A stretch of DNA of 34,584 bases, taken from Gammaproteobacteria bacterium. GTDB taxonomy: Bacteria > Pseudomonadota > Gammaproteobacteria > Pseudomonadales > Azotimanducaceae. The stretch spans positions 64,627 through 99,210 of the forward strand of contig NYVG01000006.1 of assembly GCA_002684495.1 (NCBI GenBank), in the 5' to 3' direction. Shown here piece by piece: positions 7,054 through 14,647 of the stretch (position 1 is its first letter; every line of letters begins with the position of its first letter). Below the pieces are notes generated by a model. It was not told where the DNA came from, ran no database searches, and was given only the letters and a program-made list of their open reading frames with translations. A program made the position numbers and the translations under genes.

Positions 7054-8949
7054 CTATTCCGCTACATCTGTTGGGTCGGCGTCTTGAAATTGCAAGCTGT
7101 GCAATGTCGCATATAACCCCTCTGCTGCAAGCAGTTCCTCATGGCTGCCTATTTCAACAACCTCACCCTGGTCCAGCACCATGACACGATCCGCCTCCTG
7201 AATGGTTTGCAGACGATGCGCGATGATGATGGATGTTCTGCCAGCAGTCAGCCGTTGCAGCGCCTCCTGAATAAGTAATTCGGTTTCCGTATCAATACTT
7301 GCTGTGGCTTCATCCAGCACGAGTATTTCTGGATCGGCGGCCAGTACCCTAGCAAAGGCGAGCAACTGCCGTTGGCCCTGAGACAGATTTTGACCACGCT
7401 CGGTTAACGGCGTGTCGTAGCCTCCGGGCAGCGCACTAATGAAGTCATGGGCGTTCACTGTGCGCGCCGCTTCAATGACCCGCTGCCGGCTGATATTTGG
7501 GTTGCCTAGGGCGATGTTGTCTGCGATTGAGCCGGAAAAAATATGGAAGTCCTGCAGCACCACCCCGACACGCTTGCGCAGGTCATGACTATGGATGTGG
7601 TTAAGATCAAAGCCATCGAGGAAAATCTGGTTATCGTCGAAGTCGTAGAAACGTCCCAATAACCGAATGAGTGTGCTCTTACCGGAGCCAGTGGGACCGA
7701 CGATCGCGAGCTTTTCCCCGGCGGCGATATCAAAAGAAACGTTCTTTAATACCGGTACATTAGTGTCGTAAGCAAAGTCGACTTTGTTAAAGCGCACTGA
7801 ACCCGCAAGCCTTTGCGGTAGGGTCGCGGGATGCTCGGGTTCATGGGTGGCCTCATCCCAATCCAGAGCCTGGAATATGCGTTCGCCGCTGGCCATGGCG
7901 CGGAACAAAATATTTGTTTGTTCACCCAGTACGACAATGGGATGAAAGAGCATGCTGACAAATTGGGTAAACAACACCACCTCGCCTACAGTCATGCTGA
8001 TCTGCATGACCTGACTTGCGCCATAGTAGAGGATCAGCCCGATACAAATCTGCGCTATGGTTTCGTTGAATGCGCCATACAGCGTCTCAATTCTTGCCAG
8101 CCTTAACTCATATTTTCGGTTGTCTTCATTAATGTCGGTATAACGGTCCAGGTTGTAGTCTTGGCGGTCAGAAATCTGTACCACCTGCAGGCCGGCTAAA
8201 TTTTCCTGCAGGTTTTGATTCAAAGCGGACAAGGTTTGGCGTACTTGACGAAATAATAAGCGGGTGGTGCGTCGGAAGTAGTAGGTGACTAGGGCGAGTA
8301 CGGGTAGGGCCAACAGTAGTAATAAAGTGAGCTGTGCATCGATCGCCAGCATGACGGCGAGGGCGACGAAAAACGGCACAAACTCGCCAATCAGGGTTCC
8401 TAAGCCTCGTAATAATTCGTACAGAGCCTCCACGTCATTGGTCACGCGGGTCATGATGCGGCCAACCGCCACGCGATCGAAGAACGATGAAGGGCGCGTT
8501 TCTAAATGGCTGAACAGGTCAAGGCGTAAATCCCTCAAGCCATTTATAACCGCTTGAATCAATGTCATGCGATGGGCATGGCCAAATACGGCGCTGCCAA
8601 TTTGCAACACCCCATACAGAATGCACGCGGCCAGTAGCGGCGGTATATCCAGAGTTCCAGCGAGTGATTCGTTAAATTCGATCATGCCGAAGTCAGGCGT
8701 ATCAGTGCTGGATTCATCCCGCAGAACATGGTCAATCACCACCAATGAGATAATGATCGGCAGCAATATTTGCAGTGTGGATGCCAGCAGCACCAAGACG
8801 GTACTGAGCAACAATTGCAATTTGTAGGGCGCCAGCCAACGTAACAGGCGGCGCAACAGCTGCATATTTAATACCGCGCCGCTGATGTCGGCCTCGAATA
8901 TGGCGTAGTCGCGCTTCACCACAGGTGCTTTCTTCACCACCTGGTTCAC
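7054..8949 (-). CDS. ABC exporter half, catalytic subunit (MdlB-like)
   Basis: A 631-aa fused membrane/ATPase half-transporter. Six hydrophobic helices occupy residues ~45-345, and the nucleotide-binding domain ~385-620. Walker A is GPTGSGKST (418-426), the signature is LSQGQ (522-526), Walker B is ILVLDE with catalytic E547, and the H-loop is H578. The signature departs from LSGGQ, while the Walker B glutamate is kept. Its partner shows the opposite pattern, as in heterodimeric exporters with one active and one degenerate ATP site. The ATG overlaps the stop of the upstream half (ATGA). MdlA/MdlB-type pairs are related to multidrug and lipid exporters; the substrate cannot be read from sequence. 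Confidence 0.92.
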   Translation of the reverse strand: MNQVVKKAPVVKRDYAIFEADISGAVLNMQLLRRLLRWLAPYKLQLLLSTVLVLLASTLQILLPIIISLVVIDHVLRDESSTDTPDFGMIEFNESLAGTLDIPPLLAACILYGVLQIGSAVFGHAHRMTLIQAVINGLRDLRLDLFSHLETRPSSFFDRVAVGRIMTRVTNDVEALYELLRGLGTLIGEFVPFFVALAVMLAIDAQLTLLLLLALPVLALVTYYFRRTTRLLFRQVRQTLSALNQNLQENLAGLQVVQISDRQDYNLDRYTDINEDNRKYELRLARIETLYGAFNETIAQICIGLILYYGASQVMQISMTVGEVVLFTQFVSMLFHPIVVLGEQTNILFRAMASGERIFQALDWDEATHEPEHPATLPQRLAGSVRFNKVDFAYDTNVPVLKNVSFDIAAGEKLAIVGPTGSGKSTLIRLLGRFYDFDDNQIFLDGFDLNHIHSHDLRKRVGVVLQDFHIFSGSIADNIALGNPNISRQRVIEAARTVNAHDFISALPGGYDTPLTERGQNLSQGQRQLLAFARVLAADPEILVLDEATASIDTETELLIQEALQRLTAGRTSIIIAHRLQTIQEADRVMVLDQGEVVEIGSHEELLAAEGLYATLHSLQFQDADPTDVAE

Positions 8950-10706
8950 GATGAGCGCTGCCGTATATGTTGTAAATCTTCTTCCTCGGCGCCCTCGCGT
9001 TGTACCCGCTCGAGTTCGGCATAGTAGCCGCCCTGGGCCAGCAGCTCGGCATGGCTACCGCGTTCGATAATGCGTCCTTGGTCAAGCACGATAATTTGAT
9101 CTGCATGGCGCGCGGTGCTTACCCGATGGGATACCAGCAGTGTGCTCTGGTGCTGCCGTAAGCGCTTCAGTTCCGACAGGATATGTTCCTCGGTCTCGGT
9201 GTCTACGGCAGAAAAACAATCGTCCAGAATTAATACTGGGGCATTACGTATCAGTCCTCGCGCCAGAGTAGCTCGCTGTTTCTGGCCGCCAGACAAAGTA
9301 ACGCCACGCTCGCCGATTAAGGTGTCGAGTTGATCCGGGAAATCTTCAATGGTGTCTTTCAAGTCAGCGGACGTGGCAGCTTGCCAGATTGCGTCCAGTG
9401 CCCGAGCAGGATCGTCATAGGTAAGGTTGTCTTTTAACGGTTCGGCAAACAAAAACGGGTCTTGGGGCACCAGTGCTACCTGTGCACGTAGCTGTGACAA
9501 CGGATATTTAGCCACGGCGGTATTGTCTATAAAAATTCGTTCAGCGGCCGGATCGATAAGACGCACGATTTGTTTGAGCAGTGTTGTTTTACCAGCGCCC
9601 ACGCGGCCCATGATCGCCACCGTGTCGCCCGGGTTAACCTCGAAACTAATGGCATCCAGTGCTAACTGTTCACTGTCAGGATAGCGATAGCTCAGATTAT
9701 CGACCCGAATTGCGCCGCGGATTTGTTGTGGCGCATCGCTAGCAGGCTGATCTGCAATTTCCGGCTGGCGGTCGAAAACTTCGAATAAGCGCGAACTAGC
9801 GACGCCGGCTCGCTGAAATAGGTTGACTATAAATCCAGCCACGCGGAAGGGTTGCACGACCATGTTGACGAACATGAAGAAGGCGACAAAGTCGCCGAGC
9901 GGCAGGCTGCCGTCAAGGACTAAACTGCCGCCGTAACCCAATATTGTTAGTGAGCATATAGCCGCTAGAGAGGGCATCCAGGCGGTCATGGCAGAGTTGA
10001 TTTGACCTTGCTCATAAAACGCGTCGGCGTAGGCCTGATTGGTTTTGGCAAAGCGTTGGATCTCATTATCTTCCTGGACCATGGCCTGGATGGTGCGAAT
10101 GCCTGACAGATTTTCTTGGGTGTGTGCGCCTAAGTCGGAGAGCCGTTGTTGCACGTCAGCAGATGCAACGCCCATTTTGCGCGCAGAATATTGAGCGTAC
10201 AGAAATACGAACGGCATCGGTGGCAACAGCAGCAGTGTTAGCGAGGGCGAGTAATAGAGCATGAAGCCGAAGCCGACGACACTGGCATAAATCAAGATGA
10301 TCAGCAGAATGGTACCCATGGAGATCAAACGCTGGATCAATGCTATGTCCGCAACCGCGCGGGTCATCATATCGCCAATACTGTATTGAGCGAAAAATTC
10401 TGAGCCTTGGAGTTGTAGGCATTGGTACAGGCGCTGGCGCAGATCAAAGGCTACGGTTAAGCCCACGCGACGCACGCTAAAACGCGCTAGGGTGACTACT
10501 AAGTAGCGCGCCACCACCGCAACAAAGATGCCTATGACGGGCCAGCCCACTTGAAAATTGCCCTCGGCGATGCGATTGATGGCCACCGCCGTAAGCACCG
10601 GCACCATGGCTTCAAAAATGCGCGCCACACCAAAGGCGATAATCCCCAGTAGTAAACGACGGCGATATGGACCGACAAATGTGCGAACGCGCCACAAAGA
10701 CGCCAT
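8946..10706 (-). CDS. ABC exporter half, degenerate-site subunit (MdlA-like)
   Basis: This is the partner of the downstream half-transporter: 586 aa with six transmembrane helices in residues ~15-310 and an ATPase domain after ~330. In this numbering Walker A is GRVGAGKTT (367-375) and the signature is a canonical LSGGQ (471-475). Walker B ends LILDD, so the catalytic glutamate is an aspartate (D496). This marks the non-hydrolysing site in heterodimeric exporters. I use the ATG at 10706. A TTG at 10736 would add ten residues (MQSAQTKSSV), and neither start has a strong ribosome binding site. A 17-bp inverted repeat lies 43 bp upstream. The gene probably starts the leftward transcription block, unless asnS reads through. 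Confidence 0.9.
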   Translation of the reverse strand: MASLWRVRTFVGPYRRRLLLGIIAFGVARIFEAMVPVLTAVAINRIAEGNFQVGWPVIGIFVAVVARYLVVTLARFSVRRVGLTVAFDLRQRLYQCLQLQGSEFFAQYSIGDMMTRAVADIALIQRLISMGTILLIILIYASVVGFGFMLYYSPSLTLLLLPPMPFVFLYAQYSARKMGVASADVQQRLSDLGAHTQENLSGIRTIQAMVQEDNEIQRFAKTNQAYADAFYEQGQINSAMTAWMPSLAAICSLTILGYGGSLVLDGSLPLGDFVAFFMFVNMVVQPFRVAGFIVNLFQRAGVASSRLFEVFDRQPEIADQPASDAPQQIRGAIRVDNLSYRYPDSEQLALDAISFEVNPGDTVAIMGRVGAGKTTLLKQIVRLIDPAAERIFIDNTAVAKYPLSQLRAQVALVPQDPFLFAEPLKDNLTYDDPARALDAIWQAATSADLKDTIEDFPDQLDTLIGERGVTLSGGQKQRATLARGLIRNAPVLILDDCFSAVDTETEEHILSELKRLRQHQSTLLVSHRVSTARHADQIIVLDQGRIIERGSHAELLAQGGYYAELERVQREGAEEEDLQHIRQRSS

Positions 10707-10748
10707 AACACTGCTTTTAGTTTGCGCGCTTTGCAAAACTAATTATTC

Positions 10749-10765
10749 CATTACCTAGGGTAATG
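10749..10765. promoter_or_regulatory. 17-bp inverted repeat upstream of ABC exporter genes
   Basis: CATTACC-TAG-GGTAATG is a perfect 7-bp inverted repeat with a 3-base centre. It lies between the asnS stop and the exporter start. No T-run follows on either strand, so it is not an intrinsic terminator. Its size and place fit an operator for a dimeric repressor, but no regulator gene is adjacent. It could also be chance. Confidence 0.3.
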
Positions 10766-10775
10766 TGAGAGCAAC

Positions 10776-12158
10776 TTAAAAGGCCGCATTGTTGGGTACC
10801 CGCGGAAACGGTATGGCATCTCTGATGTTTTCCATACCAGTGAGATATAGGACCAGACGTTCGAAGCCCAAACCAAATCCAGCGTGGGGCACGGTGCCGT
10901 AGCGGCGCAGATCACGGTACCACCACAACTCTTCTTTCAGGTGCTCGTCCATGCGCGCATCGAGCACACTAAGGCGCTCTTCCCGCTGACTGCCGCCGAT
11001 GATTTCACCGACGCCGGGTACCAGCACATCCATTGCCGCGACGGTTTTTTCATCATCGTTCAGGCGCATATAAAAAGCCTTGATATCCCGGGGATAGTCA
11101 GTAATGACTACCGGTCCTTTGATAACTTTTTCGCAAATGAAGCGCTCGTGTTCAGATTGAAGGTCAGTACCCCAAGCCACGGGAAATTCAAATTTCTGAC
11201 CACTGGACGTCAACAAGTCAACAGCTTCGGTGTAGGTCATGCTGGCGAAAGGTTGGCTGCTGACGTTTTGCAGTCGATCGATAACATCGCTGTCTACCCG
11301 TTCTTGAAAAAACGCCAAGTCATCGGCGCAGCGCTGCAGAATCTCGCTGATAACATGCTGTAAGAAATGTTCAGCAAGCTTTGCGTTAGCGTGAAGGTCG
11401 GCGAAAGCAATTTCTGGTTCGATCATCCAGAACTCGGCTAAATGACGGCTGGTGTTTGAATTTTCCGCGCGAAAGGTTGGGCCGAAGGTATAGACCTTAT
11501 TCAAGGCGCATGCATAACTTTCGACGTTGAGCTGGCCGGATACGGTCAGAAATGTCTCGGTGCCAAAAAAATCGTCGGCGTAGGTCGGCTTCTCGGGTCG
11601 GTTGACTTGGTCCAGGGTCGAAACACGGAATAACTCGCCAGCACCTTCGCAATCACTGGCCGTGATGATAGGTGTATTAACCCAGAAAAAACCATTTTGG
11701 TTGAAGTAATTATGTACCGCGTTAGCAACGCTGTGACGAATGCGGGCTATAGCGCCAAAGGTATTGGTGCGTGGTCGTAAATGAGCAACGCCACGCAAAA
11801 ATTCGTAAGTGTGTTGTTTTTTGCTGATCGGATAGCTTTCAGGATCATCAACCAAGCCGATTACCGTTACCGACTGCGCTTGGATCTCTCGGTCTTGGCC
11901 GCGCCCAGTTGATTCCACCAATGTGCCTTGGATAACCACTGAACAGCCCGGACCGAGTTGGTTGATTTCGTCGTAATTTGGGAGCGCTGCGTCAGCAACG
12001 GCCTGAATGGTGTCGAAGCAAGAACCATCGTGCAGGTGGATAAAGGCAAAGCCGCCCTTAGACGTGCGCCGTGATCGAACCCAGCCTTGCACCGTTACCT
12101 CTTGGGTGACGGCAATGCCGTGGTCGAGAATGGCTTTTATTGCAACTAATTGGGTCAT
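10776..12158 (-). CDS. asnS: Asparagine-tRNA ligase
   Basis: A 460-aa class IIb aminoacyl-tRNA synthetase. An N-terminal OB-fold anticodon-binding domain ([20 protein letters not shown], residues ~21-100) precedes the catalytic core. Motif 2 is visible in [21 protein letters not shown], and motif 3 in [16 protein letters not shown] near the C-terminus. The ending [14 protein letters not shown] is typical of AsnRS. In AspRS the core differs and an extra GAD domain is inserted; neither is seen here. Having asnS implies direct formation of Asn-tRNA. It is separated by 76 bp from the upstream FemAB-like gene and by 69 bp from the exporter gene on the same strand. Confidence 0.97.
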   Translation of the reverse strand: MTQLVAIKAILDHGIAVTQEVTVQGWVRSRRTSKGGFAFIHLHDGSCFDTIQAVADAALPNYDEINQLGPGCSVVIQGTLVESTGRGQDREIQAQSVTVIGLVDDPESYPISKKQHTYEFLRGVAHLRPRTNTFGAIARIRHSVANAVHNYFNQNGFFWVNTPIITASDCEGAGELFRVSTLDQVNRPEKPTYADDFFGTETFLTVSGQLNVESYACALNKVYTFGPTFRAENSNTSRHLAEFWMIEPEIAFADLHANAKLAEHFLQHVISEILQRCADDLAFFQERVDSDVIDRLQNVSSQPFASMTYTEAVDLLTSSGQKFEFPVAWGTDLQSEHERFICEKVIKGPVVITDYPRDIKAFYMRLNDDEKTVAAMDVLVPGVGEIIGGSQREERLSVLDARMDEHLKEELWWYRDLRRYGTVPHAGFGLGFERLVLYLTGMENIRDAIPFPRVPNNAAF

Positions 12159-12234
12159 ATCTGGGTCAAGTTATAAAAACCCAAGTTTAGATGATTGAGG
12201 GTAAATTTTCTGTGTTGGCTGACGGATTTAAATA

Positions 12235-13416
12235 TCAGGACGACGAGTTCTTGCGTAGATTTTGGATGTCCGTGTTGGCATTGAATGGGCTGTGCTCGTC
12301 TATGTAGGCCATGTCTTGGCTGACATAGTCGCGTTCCTCGTCAACAAACCTTGCCACGGCGTCGCGAAAATTTTCGTCGGCAATCCAGTGGGCGCTATAC
12401 GTCGCCTGGGGTAGGTAGCCGCGTGCGACCTTATGGCTACCTTGGGCACCAGCCTCTACCCGGCTCAGCCCCCGTGAAATGGCAAAGTCGATGGCTTGGT
12501 AGTAGCAAACCTCAAAGTGCAAAAATCTATGATCCTCTACGCAGCCCCAGTTGCGGCCGAATAACGTATTAGCGCCGATGAAATTTAATGCGCCGGCAAT
12601 ATATCGACCCTCGCGTTTGGCCATAATCAGTAGCACATCTTCGGGCATTGTTTCTTGGACTTCGGAAAAGAATGAACGGGTCAGATAAGGACTGCCCCAT
12701 TTACGTTGCCCGGTATCCAGATAGAATTGATAAAACGCATCCCAATGATTCTCGGTTAGAGCATCGGCGGTTGCCCATTCGATCTCTATGTTGTTACTCA
12801 GAGCCTCGCGGCGCTCGCGTTTGAGGTTTTTGCGTTTTTTCGAAGCCAATTCCTGTAAGAAATCATCGAAATGTTGGTAGCCGCCGTTATGCCAGTGGAA
12901 TTGTTGATCCATACGTTGCAGCAAACCTTGTTGCCCAGCCAATTTCCATTGGGTTTCCGTCATAAAGGTCATGTGCAGTGACGATACCTTGGTCTGTTGC
13001 GCCACCTGCTGGCAGGCTTGCACCAGTAACTGTTGGTGCTCGGGATTGTGTTGATCGCATAGCAGCCTTGGCCCCGAAGCCGGAGTAAAGGGCACGCTGA
13101 TCTGCAATTTCGGGTAGTAATGGCCGCCGGCACGTTGCCACGCATCTGCCCATGCGTAATCGAAGACGTATTCGCCCTGAGAGTGGCTTTTCAAATACAT
13201 AGGCACCACGCCAATGGTGCTGGTGCCGCTGTTCACGAGCAGATGAAAGGGTTTCCACCCGGTGGCGTCAGTAACACTGCCGCTGCGCTCCAGTGCGCGG
13301 AGAAACTTATGCCGGACAAAGGGGTTATACGGGCCGGCCGCATCGGCACACCTATCCCAAACGTCAGGTTCGATTTCGTCGATACTGTTGAGGATAGTGG
13401 CAGTGGTTGCAGTCAA
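12235..13416 (-). CDS. FemAB-like / GNAT-fold protein (DUF482 type)
   Basis: A 393-aa protein of the FemAB-like DUF482 group, annotated in databases as GNAT-family or peptidoglycan biosynthesis/recognition protein. Supporting blocks are NPFVRHKFLRALERSG (residues ~32-47), the basic stretch DDFLQELASKKRKNLKRER in the middle, and FEVCYYQAIDFAISRGL with GAQGSHKVARGY toward the end. No signal peptide is seen, so it is predicted cytosolic. The biochemical reaction of the family is not established. The start is uncertain: no ATG lies near the expected N-terminus, and the frame opens at a TTG (13416) directly after an in-frame TAA. I keep this TTG as the best available start. Confidence 0.8.
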   Translation of the reverse strand: MTATTATILNSIDEIEPDVWDRCADAAGPYNPFVRHKFLRALERSGSVTDATGWKPFHLLVNSGTSTIGVVPMYLKSHSQGEYVFDYAWADAWQRAGGHYYPKLQISVPFTPASGPRLLCDQHNPEHQQLLVQACQQVAQQTKVSSLHMTFMTETQWKLAGQQGLLQRMDQQFHWHNGGYQHFDDFLQELASKKRKNLKRERREALSNNIEIEWATADALTENHWDAFYQFYLDTGQRKWGSPYLTRSFFSEVQETMPEDVLLIMAKREGRYIAGALNFIGANTLFGRNWGCVEDHRFLHFEVCYYQAIDFAISRGLSRVEAGAQGSHKVARGYLPQATYSAHWIADENFRDAVARFVDEERDYVSQDMAYIDEHSPFNANTDIQNLRKNSSS

Positions 13417-13510
13417 TTATGCGGCGTCTTTCAGTCGGAGAAACGGTGATTTTAGCGTAAGCAATGTGCAACGGGTGTGAGTAACTGCAAAATTGGTATG
13501 GGTGATTCCC

Positions 13511-13972
13511 TCAGTAGAGACCGAGTTCTAAACCTGCAGCGAGGGTGCCGCCAAGTTCTGCGCAACGGTCGAGTAGCTCCTGGTCTGGCGGTCCATGAGC
13601 AATGATGGGGTCCTGCACCTGGACAAAGGGATAGCCGTTGGCGATGCGTTCGATGGAGCGTTGGGCGCCAAGCCCATCGTTGCCCGCGTTGATAACAATG
13701 GCGTAGGGCAGGGGAGGCAATTTGCCTTCAACCTCGTAGAAGCTGCGGTCGAAGAAATCTTTCAGCGCCCCGGACATGTAGCCGAAGTTTTCTGGGGTGC
13801 CAAGAATCAGGCCGTCAGCGCTGAGCAAATCCTCTGGTTGCGCGCGCGCAGCCGTCAATACATGAACATCTATGCTGCTGAGTTGTGGATCACTAGCGCC
13901 GCGCGCGACCGCTTCGATCATTGCACGCGTGTTACCAGTTTTACTGTGATAAATGATGACTAGTTTTTTCAA
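13511..13972 (-). CDS. Flavodoxin-like NAD(P)H-dependent FMN reductase family protein
   Basis: A 153-aa flavodoxin fold. The first strand and phosphate-binding loop are KLVIIYHSKTGNTRAM (residues 3-18). GTPENFGYMSGALKDFFDR contributes the second FMN loop and the helix after it. VINAGNDGLGA is the third loop. The protein is probably a cytosolic FMN-dependent oxidoreductase or electron carrier with unknown partner. The start codon is TTG at 13972; no ATG is available at the N-terminus, and MKKLV is the natural fold start. It is divergent from the carboxymuconolactone-decarboxylase-like gene across ~105 bp. Confidence 0.85.
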   Translation of the reverse strand: MKKLVIIYHSKTGNTRAMIEAVARGASDPQLSSIDVHVLTAARAQPEDLLSADGLILGTPENFGYMSGALKDFFDRSFYEVEGKLPPLPYAIVINAGNDGLGAQRSIERIANGYPFVQVQDPIIAHGPPDQELLDRCAELGGTLAAGLELGLY

Positions 13973-14077
13973 AACGCTCTGTCGTACAGTGGGCTAATGA
14001 CGTCAGTATACGGGTGCCGGGGGGTGCTCAACGAGGCCTGATTGACCTACAGCCACGCATTTAGAGAGGAGAAAATT

Positions 14078-14647
14078 ATGCGCATGAACACGCCGCGTAT
14101 TGAGCCATTGCAGGAAGCGGATTGGAATGAAGCGACATCTGAGCTGTTAGCACCCATTGCGAAGCGCGGTCGCGTATTAAATATTTTTCGCACCCTAGCT
14201 CAACACAGCGATTTAGCGCGACGTTGGATGGTCTTCGCCAACCATATTTTGGGTAAATCGACTCTCTCGAGCCGTGACCGAGAGTTACTCATTCTGCGCA
14301 TCGGTTATTTGTGTCAGGCCGAATACGAGTGGGGGCAGCATGTGGTTATCGCGCGGCGCCTGGGTATGAGTGATGCGGAAATACTATTGGCCAAAACAGG
14401 GCCAAACACTGCAGAGATCAGTGAATTAGATCGACTGCTTCTGAGCGCCACTGATGAATTGCATGCCGATGCCCACATCAGCGATGACACATGGAATGGT
14501 CTTAGCAATCACTACTCGACCCAACAACTCATGGATTTGGTCTTTACGGTAGGCCAGTACAACTTGGTTTCAATGGCGCTAAACAGCTTTGGCGTGCAGT
14601 TAGACGAGGGGATCGGAGGCTGGGATATCGGCGGAGAAGATAAGTGA
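14078..14647 (+). CDS. Carboxymuconolactone-decarboxylase-like (AhpD fold) protein
   Basis: A 189-aa all-helical protein of the carboxymuconolactone decarboxylase superfamily. The core is SSRDRELLILRIGYLCQAEYEWGQHVVIARRLGMS (residues ~64-98), with the family pattern E-x2-W-x2-H. The paired redox cysteines (CxxC) of AhpD are absent, so a peroxidase-reductant role is unlikely. Members of this type are often found in aromatic or steroid degradation loci, but their reaction is usually unknown. The ATG at 14078 has a good ribosome binding site (GAGAGGAG, ~7 bases upstream). The earlier TTG at 14042 is less likely. The stop overlaps the GTG of the DUF3604 gene (GTGA), which suggests translational coupling. 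Confidence 0.85.
   Translation: MRMNTPRIEPLQEADWNEATSELLAPIAKRGRVLNIFRTLAQHSDLARRWMVFANHILGKSTLSSRDRELLILRIGYLCQAEYEWGQHVVIARRLGMSDAEILLAKTGPNTAEISELDRLLLSATDELHADAHISDDTWNGLSNHYSTQQLMDLVFTVGQYNLVSMALNSFGVQLDEGIGGWDIGGEDK

Noticed and set aside
10884-11363. A 159-codon + strand open frame inside asnS
   Set aside because: It lies wholly opposite the conserved asnS and has no recognisable domain.
13595-13963. A 122-codon + strand open frame opposite the flavodoxin-like gene
   Set aside because: The opposite strand encodes a complete flavodoxin fold; this frame has no family resemblance or ribosome binding site.
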